DNA of 64,000 nt from Blastocatellia bacterium (GTDB taxonomy: Bacteria; Acidobacteriota; Blastocatellia; Chloracidobacteriales; JADJPF01), in contig JADJPF010000012.1 in the NCBI GenBank assembly GCA_016713405.1, forward strand, positions 1-64,000, read 5' to 3'. The position numbers and the translations under genes were made by a program. The notes below the pieces were generated by a model. That model searched no databases and was not told the DNA's origin. It saw only the letters and a list, made by a program, of their open reading frames with translations. The first letter of the stretch is position 1, and each line of letters opens with the position of its first letter. Of this stretch, positions 41,658-51,180 are shown piece after piece.

Positions 41658-42103
41658 ACTTGTTTTTTCGCACTTTTAGACATTTGGTTAACTACACCAA
41701 CGTATTCCATCCTAAGACGACTTACTAGGTCAGTTAACATCTTGTCTTCTTCTTCTGTTAAATTACCTTCAGTTTTTTCTTTTAGAACTGCAAGCATTTC
41801 AATAAAATGGCGAGCAGTTTCAATATCAATACCACCACGACCTAATTGAGGTGCGCCACCTAGATTCATAATAGCATTAGTAGCTAACATTTGGACTAGT
41901 TCAGCAAATTCTTGTGATGGTGCAGTAGGGACAGGACGGGTTTTAGTTTCTTGGCTAGGTTGGCTTTCTTTGTTTTCTGCCGATGGTGCGGGGGGGGTGG
42001 GTTTTTCCTCTATTGTTTCTGTTATTGGTTGACGTAGACTCCCATCAGGGTTAAACATTCGTCGATCTCTCACAGTAACTTCTGTATCTTGATTTTTACT
42101 CAT
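41654..42103 (-). CDS. DUF1844 domain protein
   Basis: The C-terminal helical domain fits DUF1844: FAELVQMLATNAIMNLG, GGIDIETARHFIEMLAVL and EEEDKMLTDLVSRLRMEYV. The N-terminus is a low-complexity Pro/Glu/Gln/Thr linker (residues 20-65) after RDRRMFNPDGSLR. This family is frequent in Acidobacteriota, Planctomycetes and deltaproteobacteria and has no established function. It is the first gene of the minus-strand run and is translationally coupled to the hydrolase. Confidence 0.85.
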   Translation of the reverse strand: MSKNQDTEVTVRDRRMFNPDGSLRQPITETIEEKPTPPAPSAENKESQPSQETKTRPVPTAPSQEFAELVQMLATNAIMNLGGAPQLGRGGIDIETARHFIEMLAVLKEKTEGNLTEEEDKMLTDLVSRLRMEYVGVVNQMSKSAKKQV

Positions 42104-42274
42104 AAAGAAAATCTGGCCTTCCTTAAAAAATCTAACAAATTAAAAATTTATAGTGCTGTTTTAGCTTTATTATGCTAGCACTAGCAAACAATAGTGACAA
42201 CTAAAGAAATACTTCTATTTACCTGCATTTACGTCTATAAAAACTTAGCTTTAATAAGATAAAATGCCCAAATT

Positions 42275-42766
42275 ATGAATAAACAAGTAAATTTTCGTGT
42301 TGGAACAGGCTATGATATTCATCGCCTAGGGCCAAATAGACCTCTAATAATGGCTGGAATTAAGATCGATTTTGAGCTTGGTTTAATAGGTCATTCAGAT
42401 GCTGATGTGGTAAGTCATGCTATTTGTGATGCTTTGTTAGGTGCTGCTGCTTTAGGTGATATTGGAGAACATTTTCCAGATAATGATCCTAAATTTACTA
42501 ATTTTACTAGCCTAAAATTCTTAGAATATGTAAATAAATTACTAGCAGAAAATAATTATAAAATAGCTAATATTGACTTAACTATTCATGCAGAACGTCC
42601 TAAATTACGTAACTTAAAAACTTTGATGTGTGAAAAGCTAGCCGAAACCTTAAAGCTTGATATATCAAAAATTAGCATTAAAGGAAAAACTAATGAAGGT
42701 CTAGACAGTATTGGGCGAGGTGAAGCTATCGCTGCTTCTGCAATTGCATTAATTTATCAGGAATAG
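42275..42766 (+). CDS. ispF: 2-C-methyl-D-erythritol 2,4-cyclodiphosphate synthase
   Basis: It catalyses the fifth step of the MEP isoprenoid pathway. VGTGYDIHRL gives zinc ligands D14 and H16, and HSDADVVSHAICDALLGA supplies H48. GDIGEHFPDNDP is the substrate loop, and KGKTNEGLDSIGRGEAIAA is the C-terminal signature. Length 163 is standard. No ispD is adjacent. It begins a plus-strand run that continues with the phosphorylase 43 bases later. Confidence 0.97.
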   Translation: MNKQVNFRVGTGYDIHRLGPNRPLIMAGIKIDFELGLIGHSDADVVSHAICDALLGAAALGDIGEHFPDNDPKFTNFTSLKFLEYVNKLLAENNYKIANIDLTIHAERPKLRNLKTLMCEKLAETLKLDISKISIKGKTNEGLDSIGRGEAIAASAIALIYQE

Positions 42767-42809
42767 AAATATAATTTGTCAAAAACTAAATTTTATTATT
42801 AGAGAAACA

Positions 42810-44117
42810 ATGCCAAATACATTAGAAATAATTAGAAAAAAAAGAGATGCGTTAGAATTATCTGCTGAAGAAATTTCTTATTTTATTAAAGGCTATTTAA
42901 GCGAAGAAATAGCTGACTATCAAATGTCTGCGCTTTTAATGGCAATTTTTTTGCAAGGCTTTAGTGATACTGAAACACAAGCTTTGACAGAAGAAATGCT
43001 TTTTTCTGGCGAAGTTTTAGACTTTTCCTATCTATCTCAAGCTAAAGTAGATAAACATAGCACTGGCGGAGTAGGTGATAAAACATCTTTAGTAATTGCT
43101 CCAATAGTTGCTGCTGCTGGTCTTTGTGTTCCAATGATTTCTGGTCGCGCTCTAGGTCATACTGGAGGTACTTTAGATAAACTTGAATCTATTCCAGGTT
43201 TTAAGACTAATATTGCTCTAAAAGAGTTTAAGCAAATAATAGAAAAAATTGGTGCCGCTATTATTGGTCAAACAGATGAAATTGCTCCAGCAGACCGTAA
43301 GATTTACTCTTTACGTGATGTTACTGCTACGGTTGACTCTATCCCATTAATTACTGCTAGTGTAATGAGTAAAAAGCTAGCTGAAGGACTCGACGGCCTG
43401 CTACTAGATGTTAAATGTGGCAATGGTGCATTTATGCGGACAATAGAAGATGCACGGCGGTTAGCTCAAGTAATGGTAAATGTTGGTAAACAAATGAAAA
43501 AACGCACTACAGCCTTTATTACTGCTATGGATCAGCCTTTAGGATGGTCAGTAGGTAATTCTTTGGAAGTAATAGAAGCTATTGAAACTTTAAAAGGCTT
43601 AGGCGGTGAAGATTTTCGGCTTTTATGTCTTGAACTTGCTGCTAAGATGCTTCATTTAGGTAAAACATCTTTAGATATAGACGAATGTAGAAAACAAGTT
43701 CATAGCTTAATTAGTTCTGGAGCAGCTTTAGAAAAATTTGAACAAATGATAATTGCCCAAGGGGGAAATGCCAATGTAATAAATGATTTTTCTTTGCTTC
43801 CTCAAGCTAAAAACAGTGCAGAAGTTTTAGCAACAAAATCAGGTTATGTTACTAGTATTGATACATTAGCAATAGGTCATGCTACAATGCACCTAGGCGC
43901 AGGTCGTCGTCGGTTAGATTCAGAAATTGATATGGCTGTAGGGCTTAGAATTATTGCTAAAATAGGTGACTATGTAACAGAAGGCCAAAACTTATGCACC
44001 ATTTATTATAATGATGAGAGCTTTTTAGCTACTACTCAAAAGCGGATAGAAAAAGCTTATAAAATTGGTGAAGAAAAAATAGTTACATCAGGGTTAGTAA
44101 AAGAAATTATTGAATAG
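42810..44117 (+). CDS. pdp: Pyrimidine-nucleoside (thymidine) phosphorylase
   Basis: Phosphorolysis of thymidine/uridine in nucleoside salvage. The family signature is VDKHSTGGVGDKTSLVIAP, followed by SGRALGHTGGTLDKLESIPG and the Lys/Ser-containing VDSIPLITASVMSKKLAEG. Length 435 fits. The C-terminal domain with GAGRRRLDSEID and GLRIIAKIGDYV is complete. Whether it acts broadly (pdp) or on thymidine (deoA) cannot be decided from sequence. Only 19 bases separate it from lptE. Confidence 0.93.
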   Translation: MPNTLEIIRKKRDALELSAEEISYFIKGYLSEEIADYQMSALLMAIFLQGFSDTETQALTEEMLFSGEVLDFSYLSQAKVDKHSTGGVGDKTSLVIAPIVAAAGLCVPMISGRALGHTGGTLDKLESIPGFKTNIALKEFKQIIEKIGAAIIGQTDEIAPADRKIYSLRDVTATVDSIPLITASVMSKKLAEGLDGLLLDVKCGNGAFMRTIEDARRLAQVMVNVGKQMKKRTTAFITAMDQPLGWSVGNSLEVIEAIETLKGLGGEDFRLLCLELAAKMLHLGKTSLDIDECRKQVHSLISSGAALEKFEQMIIAQGGNANVINDFSLLPQAKNSAEVLATKSGYVTSIDTLAIGHATMHLGAGRRRLDSEIDMAVGLRIIAKIGDYVTEGQNLCTIYYNDESFLATTQKRIEKAYKIGEEKIVTSGLVKEIIE

Positions 44118-44136
44118 GTAATATTTAGGTAATATT

Positions 44137-44664
44137 ATGGAAAGAAGAAGTTTTTTAAGTTTACTACTATTTAGTTTGTGTGTAGGCGCGGGGCCTTGTG
44201 GATATGAACGTAGCGGACAAGGACGAGCCTTACCTGATCATATTAAAACTATTGCTATTGAAACTTTTCGTAATGAAAGTTTACGCTATAAAGTAGAGCA
44301 GCGTTTTACTGAAGCAATGATCACAGAATTGCTTCATAGAACAAGCCGTTTTAAGTTTACTAGTGATGTAAATAAAGCAGATGCAATAGTTTGCGGAAAT
44401 ATTCGTAACTTTGGTTTTAGACATGTTTTGCTAGATAACAATGGCCGAACTAGGGTTTTTGAAATTACAATTAATGCTGGTGTTGTAATTAAAGATCAAA
44501 TTAATAATAAAGTTCTCTATGATAACCAAAGGCTGGTTTTTCGAGGTGAATATGAGCTTTCAGATGATCCAAACTCATTTTTTAATGAAGAAGATCCGGC
44601 TGTAACTCGCCTAGCACGAGATTTTGCTAAAAGTGTTTTAACTACTGTAATGGAAGGTTTTTAA
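44137..44664 (+). CDS. lptE: LptE-family LPS-assembly lipoprotein
   Basis: The short hydrophobic N-terminus (residues 6-19) ends in GPCGYER, so Cys21 followed by GY is the likely lipidation site as in LptE/RlpB. Pro at -1 is atypical of a lipobox. The mature part begins IKTIAIETFRNESLRYKVEQ and contains the beta-alpha architecture of the family, with a conserved ADAIVCGNI. LptE plugs the LptD outer-membrane LPS translocon. It lies just upstream of holA, an arrangement also known from gammaproteobacteria. Confidence 0.85.
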   Translation: MERRSFLSLLLFSLCVGAGPCGYERSGQGRALPDHIKTIAIETFRNESLRYKVEQRFTEAMITELLHRTSRFKFTSDVNKADAIVCGNIRNFGFRHVLLDNNGRTRVFEITINAGVVIKDQINNKVLYDNQRLVFRGEYELSDDPNSFFNEEDPAVTRLARDFAKSVLTTVMEGF

Positions 44665-44695
44665 TATTTTCTATTGATTTCTAAGGTAAAAACTT

Positions 44696-45686
44696 TTGAA
44701 ATTAGACGAACTAGTAACACAACTTAAAACAGGCAAAATAGCACCTCTTTACTTACTTAGAGGAACAGAAAAGTATTTACATCAAGAAGCCATTAAAGCC
44801 TTTCAAAATACGCTTGATGAAAGCACTTTAATGTTTAACTGGGCTGAATATTCTGTTGCTAGCCAAGGAATTAATGTTGTACTTACAACAGCCTCAGAAT
44901 ATGCAATTTTTGGTGGTCGGCGTATTGTAATTGCTCGTGATTTTGAAAAAGTTAGCGAAGAAGAACTGGAAAAACTAAAAGACTACTTAAAAAATCCTCA
45001 ACCAACTACTAGCCTAATTTTTCAAGCCGAGGAACTAGATAAACGTCGTAGTATTTCTACTGCACTGGTAAAAGCTTGTCAAACAGTTGACCTAAATTCT
45101 TTTAATGAGCGTGAAGCAGTGGATTGGGTGATGAATTATCTTCGTCAGCATAAATATCAAATTACCCAACTAAATGCTGGTTTACTTATTGGAATAGCAG
45201 GAACAGACCTTTTTACCTTAAAAAACGAGTTAGAAAAGCTAATGGCATATTTAGGTAAGCCAGGGTTGATTTCCTCTCAAGATATTGAAGTACTTGTACC
45301 ACGTGCTAAAGAACACAGTAATTTTGAGTTAGGTGATGCTATTATTGCTGCTGATACTAAAGCAGTTTTAAGATTATTAACACGTCAGCTAGCTGATCAG
45401 GCAGAGCCAATTTTACTTTTAGCTATAATTTCTAGAACATTTCGGCAAATGTTGATTGCATTAGAGTTAATGGAAAAAAAAAGTGTCTGCTGATGAAATT
45501 GCTCGCACAGCAGGCATTCCACCTTTTCGTATTACAGATTTTTTAGGCAAAGTCCGACGTTGGGATAAAAATAAAGTTACTTATGCTGTAAAAAAAATGT
45601 CTACAATAGATAACGCCTTAAAAAGTTCCTTAGCTAAACCATCCTTACAGCTAGAATTTTTACTGTGTGAAATAATGGGAAGGTGA
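44696..45686 (+). CDS. holA: DNA polymerase III delta subunit, split at an A9 run
   Basis: The delta subunit opens the beta clamp in the DNA polymerase III clamp loader. A TTG start gives MKLDELVTQLKTGKIAPLYLLRG, the usual N-terminus. RRIVIARDFEKV and the ELEKLMAYLG segment are family features. The ORF ends at about 45491 after MEKKSVC. The other frame, beginning at VSADEIARTAGIPPFRITDFLGKVRRW, is the proper domain III. The junction is nine consecutive A residues (45474-45482); eight would restore one frame of about 330 residues. A sequencing error, or polymerase slippage on A9 as known for dnaX in Thermus, could explain expression. holA is essential in bacteria studied, so a true null is unlikely. 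Confidence 0.9.
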
Positions 45687-45742
45687 CTAGCAATCCTAGA
45701 GATGTTAATACAGTGTATTTGGTTTATGCTCTAGTAATTTTA

Positions 45743-45772
45743 GAAAACCCAAGCTATTAGCTTGGGTTTTTA
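45743..45772 (+). terminator. Rho-independent terminator after holA
   Basis: AAAACCCAAGCT (45745-45756) pairs with AGCTTGGGTTTT and runs into a T-rich tail. It would end the ispF-pdp-lptE-holA transcript. Confidence 0.85.
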
Positions 45773-45811
45773 ATTTTGATTTAAGTTGGACTGTTTAGAT
45801 TTAAAGAATTT

Positions 45812-46288
45812 TTATTGTCTCTCAGCAGTACCAGAAACTACAGCACCTGGAACACCACCAATTAAGGTTAATTTCATTTCTCTACGTTTATCAGATAAGA
45901 CATAGAAAAAAGTATCAGTTCGACCCGCAGGGCCAGTAATAGCATCTACAACTTGACAAACTAATTTACCTGTTCCATTAGATGTAACATCAGCTACTTG
46001 ACAGGTAAAAGTACCACCAGGAATAGGGCCAACTCCACTAACTACCAAAGTTCTTGAGCCTGTAACAGATTGACCAGAGATATCAAATTGTCCAACTATT
46101 GAAATTGTAGACAAAGTTGAATTTGTTCCAGGAACAACACCATTAAGTTGTAAAGCATAGCCTCCTGGTAAAGGATTACTGCTTTGTGCTTCTGTTTTTA
46201 ACAGTGAACTACCAAATCCAGAAATAAGTAAAAAAGAAAATACTAAAGCAATAAATAACATTGCAGAAAACTTATAAATTTTTGACAT
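45812..46288 (-). CDS. Small secreted protein of unknown function
   Basis: ATG at 46286-46288 behind GGAGAG begins MSKIYKFSAMLFIALVFSFL, a clear signal peptide ending near TEAQS. The mature part of about 120 residues is Gly/Ser/Thr-rich and beta-like (YALQLNGVVPG, GQFDISGQSV), with one Cys pair (TFTCQVAD, KLVCQVVD). No family is recognised. The ORF could be extended upstream by four codons, but without a ribosome-binding site. Confidence 0.65.
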   Translation of the reverse strand: MSKIYKFSAMLFIALVFSFLLISGFGSSLLKTEAQSSNPLPGGYALQLNGVVPGTNSTLSTISIVGQFDISGQSVTGSRTLVVSGVGPIPGGTFTCQVADVTSNGTGKLVCQVVDAITGPAGRTDTFFYVLSDKRREMKLTLIGGVPGAVVSGTAERQ

Positions 46289-46717
46289 TTTACTCTCCAA
46301 AATCCTTAATTAAAATAAGATTACCAGAACTTATAAATCTAAAGATAAGTAAGTTCTTATAGGCAAATTGTACTAGCTGATTTAATTAGTTTCAACCAAC
46401 TAAAGAAGGTTGTTAGAAAACAACAAATCAACTAATAAGTGTATAGGCTAAATACACCACAAACTTAAATAAGCCTTAAGCTTTGACAAAATATTTTGGG
46501 GCGATATTAATTTTTATAAAACTTGAATTATGTTTTAAGTAAACCATATTCGTTTAATTTATATTTCTCACCAAATGACGCGCAAAAATTAGCGATTTTC
46601 TATCATAGCAGTCGGAATAAAAATTATATGGCCCTAGGATTACTCTGCTGAATTGACCGCAGAGATAAGTTTTGATAAGTTGAGCTTTTAAACCTATTTA
46701 TCTTAGGAGTATATAAC
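46289..46717. other. Intergenic region upstream of the thiolase gene
   Basis: About 430 AT-rich bases. Short imperfect dyads are visible: GTGTA at 46439-46443 against TACAC at 46453-46457, and GTTGTTagaaAACAAC near 46409-46424. They may be operators, but nothing decides this. AGGAG (46704-46708) is the thiolase ribosome-binding site. Confidence 0.3.
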
Positions 46718-47899
46718 ATGTCATCAAAAGAAATTTTTTTAGTTAATGGGGCCAGAACCCCAATGGGAGAATATAACGGAGTATTAAAGGACTTTACTGC
46801 CAATGAATTAGGAGCTATAGCTGCTCGTGCTGCACTTGAAAGAAGTGGAGTTGGAGCCGATAAAATTGATCAAACTATTTTTGGTAATGCCTCACAAACC
46901 TCAGCCGATGCAATTTATGGAGCTAGACACGTAGCCTTAAAAGCAGGCGTTCCAATTGATCGCCCAGCTTTAACCGTCAATCGTCTCTGTGGATCAGGTA
47001 TTCAATCTTTAATTAGTGCTGCCCAACAAATCTTATTAGATGAAGCTAGCGTTGTGCTAGCAGGCGGTATGGAATCAATGTCACAAGCTCCTTATGTTTT
47101 ACGTGGTGCGCGTACAGGCTACCGCTTAGGTCATGCTCAATTAGAAGATTCACTAATGGCTTCATTGATGGATTCTTACTGCGGGCTTTATATGGCACAA
47201 ACAGCAGAAAAACTAGCTCGTAAATATGAAATTTCCCGCGAACAACAAGACGCATTTGCTCTACTTAGCCAACAACGCGCTGTAGCTTCAATTGAAAAAT
47301 TAAAAGAAGAAATGGTAGCTGTTGAAGTTAAAAGTAAAAAAGGTGTAGAGCTTTTTGCTAAGGATGATCATATAAAACCAGACACTACGTTAGAAGTACT
47401 AACTAAACTAAAACCAGCTTTTGGTAAAGATGGTTTTGTAACAGGCGGTAATGCTTCAGGTATTGTTGATGGAGCAGCAGCAATTATTGTTGCAAATGGC
47501 GAAACTATTAAAGAACAAGAACTTAAACCAATGGGAAAAATAATTTCATGGGCCGTTTGTGGTGTTGAGCCAGATATTATGGGCATTGGCCCTGTTCCAG
47601 CTTGTCAAGCTGCTCTAAAGAAAGCAAATTTGAAGCTATCAGACATTGACTTAGTAGAAGTTAATGAGGCTTTTGCTGCTCAATACTTAGCTGTAGAAAA
47701 AGTTTTAGAACTAGATAGAGAGCGTACTAATGTTAACGGCGGTGCTATTGCTTTAGGACATCCACTAGGAGCTTCTGGAACAAGACTAGTTTTAACCTTG
47801 CTTCATGAACTACGTCGCCGTAATGCTAAATATGGTATGGCTTCGGCCTGTATTGGTGGCGGTCAAGGAATTGCAATGATTATTGAGTCTATAAAATAA
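46718..47899 (+). CDS. Acetyl-CoA C-acyltransferase (thiolase)
   Basis: It condenses or cleaves 3-ketoacyl-CoA. The active-site cysteines and histidine are C91 (NRLCGSGIQS), H348 (GHPLGASG) and C378 (ACIGGGQG). The N-terminal GARTPMGEYNG and the length of 393 match the AtoB/FadA type. It has its own terminator, but the dehydrogenase and crotonase genes follow on the same strand. Together they could supply or degrade short-chain acyl-CoA (acetoacetyl-CoA, 3-hydroxybutyryl-CoA, crotonyl-CoA). The physiological direction is not deducible. Confidence 0.93.
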   Translation: MSSKEIFLVNGARTPMGEYNGVLKDFTANELGAIAARAALERSGVGADKIDQTIFGNASQTSADAIYGARHVALKAGVPIDRPALTVNRLCGSGIQSLISAAQQILLDEASVVLAGGMESMSQAPYVLRGARTGYRLGHAQLEDSLMASLMDSYCGLYMAQTAEKLARKYEISREQQDAFALLSQQRAVASIEKLKEEMVAVEVKSKKGVELFAKDDHIKPDTTLEVLTKLKPAFGKDGFVTGGNASGIVDGAAAIIVANGETIKEQELKPMGKIISWAVCGVEPDIMGIGPVPACQAALKKANLKLSDIDLVEVNEAFAAQYLAVEKVLELDRERTNVNGGAIALGHPLGASGTRLVLTLLHELRRRNAKYGMASACIGGGQGIAMIIESIK

Positions 47900-47902
47900 C
47901 TT

Positions 47903-47934
47903 AAAAGGCACAACTAAAAATTGTGCCTTTTTTA
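47903..47934 (+). terminator. Rho-independent terminator after the thiolase gene
   Basis: AAAAGGCACAA (47903-47913) and TTGTGCCTTTT (47921-47931) form an 11-base stem followed by T residues. Confidence 0.9.
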
Positions 47935-47981
47935 ATTCTATTCAAATTTTTAGTTAAATTTTTAGGAGGAAAAAGATTTAC

Positions 47982-48872
47982 ATGGAGATTAAAAAAGTTG
48001 GCGTTATTGGCTGCGGTCTAATGGGATCAGGTATTGCCCAAGTTTCTGCTGTTGCAGGTTATGAAGTTGTAATTTGTGAAGTTAGCCAAGAATTCCTAGA
48101 TAAAGGTGTAAAAGGGATTCAAGGCTCTTTAGCTAAATTAGTTGAAAAAGGCAAACTTTCTGATGAAGATAGAAATGCTACTCTAGCTCGCTTACATACT
48201 ACTACTAGTTTAGATGATTTGGCTGATTGCAATTTAATCATTGAAGCCATTGTAGAAAACAAAAAAACTAAACAAGAAGCCTATATAAAGCTAGATCAAA
48301 TTTGTCCACCAGATACTATCTTAGCTTCTAATACTTCATCACTTTCTATTACAGAATTAATGGTTGCTGTTAGCCCAGCCCGCCAAAAACGCTTTGTTGG
48401 ACTACATTTCTTTAATCCAGTTCCACTAATGAAACTACTTGAAGCTGTTCGCACCATTGTAACAGATGAAGGTGCTTTTGCTGCTGTTTGTGAATATGGT
48501 CAAAAAGTTGGTAAAACCGTAGTTCAAACTAGAGATAGTAGCGGTTTTATTGTCAATCGTTTGCTAGTTCCATACCTACTTGATGCTATTCGTGGATTAG
48601 AAGAAGGCATTGGATCTATTGAAGATATTGATAAAGGTATGATGCTAGGCTGTGGACACCCTATGGGGCCACTTACTTTGCTAGATTTTGTTGGATTAGA
48701 TACTACTTATTATATTGCAGAAATTATGTTTGAAGAATTTCGTGAAAAACGCTTTGCTGCTCCAGCACTACTAAAACGTATGGTGTTGGCTGGAATGAAT
48801 GGACGTAAATCAGGACGTGGATTTTATGATTATTCTGATCCAAAAAATCCTAAACCAATGAAATTAACCTAA
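47982..48872 (+). CDS. 3-hydroxybutyryl-CoA dehydrogenase
   Basis: NAD(P)-dependent oxidoreductase acting on 3-hydroxyacyl-CoA. The Rossmann motif VGVIGCGLMGSGIAQ is at residues 7-21. ASNTSSLSI, the catalytic His in GLHFFNPVPLMKLLE, SSGFIVNRLLVPYLLDAI and MGPLTLLDFVGLDT are all present. Length 296 agrees with the single-domain Hbd type. A strong AGGAGG site precedes the ATG. It pairs with the thiolase upstream and the crotonase 20 bases downstream. Confidence 0.95.
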   Translation: MEIKKVGVIGCGLMGSGIAQVSAVAGYEVVICEVSQEFLDKGVKGIQGSLAKLVEKGKLSDEDRNATLARLHTTTSLDDLADCNLIIEAIVENKKTKQEAYIKLDQICPPDTILASNTSSLSITELMVAVSPARQKRFVGLHFFNPVPLMKLLEAVRTIVTDEGAFAAVCEYGQKVGKTVVQTRDSSGFIVNRLLVPYLLDAIRGLEEGIGSIEDIDKGMMLGCGHPMGPLTLLDFVGLDTTYYIAEIMFEEFREKRFAAPALLKRMVLAGMNGRKSGRGFYDYSDPKNPKPMKLT

Positions 48873-48892
48873 TTAACCTAATTTGTTCAGTG

Positions 48893-49627
48893 ATGGTTAG
48901 CATGACAACAGAGTTTAAAAATATTTCTTACCAAAATAACAATTCTATTGGCTTAATTATACTTAAGCAGGCAACAATGCTTAATCATCTTAATTTTGCT
49001 ACTATCACTGAACTAAAACAAGCTTTTACTTTGTCCAAAGAAGATAAAACAGTTAAAGTCATTATATTAGCAAGTGGCGTTGACCAAGTTTTTATTGATG
49101 ATATAGATAGCACAGAACTCTTGCCTTTAAGCCCACAACAAGCGCAAATTTATTCCCAACAAGGCCAAGAACTAACCCTACTAATTGAACAATTGGGAAA
49201 ACCTACAATAGCTTCTATTAATGGTTTAACAACTGGTGCTGGTTTAGAACTAGCTGTAGCTTGTAGTTTAAGAATCACATCCGATAATGCTTTATTTGGA
49301 ATGCCAGCTATAAAAGAGCGACGAATAGGGGCTTTTGGCACTAGCCGACGTTTAGCACAATTAATAGGTGTAGGACGCAGTCTAGAAATGTTACTAACTG
49401 CTGAGTTAATTAATGCTCAAAAGGCTTATGAAATAGGCTTAGTTAATCAAATAACTACTTTAAATGAATTAGCGAATATGACACAGGCTTTAGCACAAAA
49501 GATTTCAAATCATTGTCCAATAACAGTAAAATACTTGCTAGAGTCATTTTTCAATGGTTTAGAAATGCCACAACAAGAAGCTTTATTTTTAGAATCTACT
49601 TTGTTTGGACTATGTAATACTAAATAA
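48893..49627 (+). CDS. Enoyl-CoA hydratase/isomerase-family (crotonase) protein
   Basis: Crotonase fold with the oxyanion-hole segment IASINGLTTGAGLELAVAC; Glu in GLELA aligns with ECH Glu144. The second catalytic Glu (ECH Glu164, normally in FGxPE) is replaced by Ala in ALFGMPAIKERRIGAFG, so classical hydratase activity is doubtful. Length of about 245 is slightly short. Start is uncertain among GTG 48890, ATG 48893 and ATG 48902, none with a good ribosome-binding site. Context with thiolase and dehydrogenase suggests acyl-CoA metabolism. Confidence 0.85.
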   Translation: MVSMTTEFKNISYQNNNSIGLIILKQATMLNHLNFATITELKQAFTLSKEDKTVKVIILASGVDQVFIDDIDSTELLPLSPQQAQIYSQQGQELTLLIEQLGKPTIASINGLTTGAGLELAVACSLRITSDNALFGMPAIKERRIGAFGTSRRLAQLIGVGRSLEMLLTAELINAQKAYEIGLVNQITTLNELANMTQALAQKISNHCPITVKYLLESFFNGLEMPQQEALFLESTLFGLCNTK

Positions 49628-49693
49628 TAAAAATAACTCTTCTTTTTTCTTATATTTAAAGTTTACTAGAATTCAGATTATAAAAATTAATTT

Positions 49694-50964
49694 ATGAAAA
49701 TATTAGTAATAGGATCAGGTGGCCGTGAACACGCCTTAGTTTGGAAGTTATCAGAAAGTCCACAGGTAGAAAAATCTATGCTACACCGGGTAATGCTGGA
49801 ATTAGCCAGCTAGCCGAATGTGTAACGGCAGAAAATAATAGCCCAATTGCTTTGGCAGAACTAGCAGCACGGCTTGAAGTAGACTTAACAATAGTTGGCC
49901 CGGAAGCCCATCTTGTTGCTGGAGTTGTAGATGCTTTTAATCGTCGTCAACTTGCCATTGTTGGCCCTACTCGTGCAGCAGCAGCCCTGGAAGGCAGCAA
50001 AATTTTTGCTAAAGATTTTATGTCCCGTCATCACCTACCTACAGCCGCTTTTACTATTTGTGAAAGCCCAGAATCAGCTTATGACATTATTTCTTCTAAA
50101 ATTTATGGTTATCCAGTTGTCTTAAAAGCTGATGGAATTGCAGCAGGAAAAGGTGTTGTAGTTGCAAAAGATGAACTTGAGGCCCATCAAGCAATCCAAG
50201 AAATGATGGTAGAAAAACGTCTTGGTGAAGCAGGTAGCCGGCTAGTTATAGAGGAATTTCTAGAAGGAAAAGAAACTTCCTTACTTGTCTTTAGCGATGG
50301 CAAACAAGTAATAGCTATGCCTCCAGCACAAGACTATAAAAACGTTTTTGATAATAACCAAGGCCCAAATACCGGTGGAATGGGAGCTTTTTCAACCCCT
50401 GGACTACTTGATAAAGCTCTAAAAGAAAAATTAGTAAAAGAACTTGCAGAAAAAACTATTACTGCTATGGCACAGGAAGGAACACTTTTTAAGGGAATAC
50501 TCTATCTAGGGTTAATGTTTACAGAAAATGGAGTAAAAATCTTAGAATATAATGTGCGTTTTGGAGATCCAGAGGCACAAGTTATTTTAGCTAGACTAGA
50601 TAGCGATTTACTAGATATTTTCTTAGGCATAGCTAACGGAGATTTAAGTACAGTAAAAGTTTCCTGGAGTGATATGTCTGCCGTATGTGTAATAATGGCT
50701 GTACAAGGTTATCCTTCTCAATGCCAAGTGGGACAAGTAATTACAGGTTTAGAAGATGTAGAAAAAGAGGAAAATATAAAAGTTTTCCATGCTGGTACAA
50801 AATATAATGATTCTGGACAAGTAATTACTAGTAGTGGAAGAGTATTAGGAGTAATGGCTCGGCAATTTTCTTTAGAAGCAGCCAGACAACAAGCCTATCA
50901 AGGGATTAAACTAATTAATTTTGAAGGGCAACATTATAGAAAAGACATTGCATTGTTAAGATAA
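49694..50964 (+). CDS. purD: Phosphoribosylamine-glycine ligase, one frameshift near the start
   Basis: Second step of de novo purine synthesis (GAR synthetase). ATG at 49694 begins MKILVIGSGGREHALVWKL, the canonical N-terminus. After VEK the frame shifts by one base in an A5 run (about 49770) and continues as IYATPGNAGI. Adding one A repairs it, giving about 423 residues. The ATP-grasp part has GYPVVLKADGIAAGKGVVVA, PAQDYKNVFDNNQGPNTGGMGAFS and the C-terminal YNVRFGDPEAQV. The homopolymer context and the intactness elsewhere argue for a sequencing error. Confidence 0.95.
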
Positions 50965-51180
50965 ACTAAGATAAATAATGGAACAGAGTTTTTATTATTG
51001 ACGTTTAGTAGGCGGCAATCGGAAATTAATAAAAAATCATCGTAGTGTTAAATAGTTTGAGTAGTAGCTTATCAATAAGTTGTGGTAAACTGATGCCAAA
51101 TTCTATTATCTTTAATCGCTTGGCAAAAATTTTAATTATTTGAATCGTCTAACCATGCGAGGTTTAACTTAGGAGGAACA

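Noticed and set aside
46409..46457. Riboswitch or small RNA in the thiolase upstream region
   Set aside because: Only short imperfect dyads are present; no known riboswitch core is visible.
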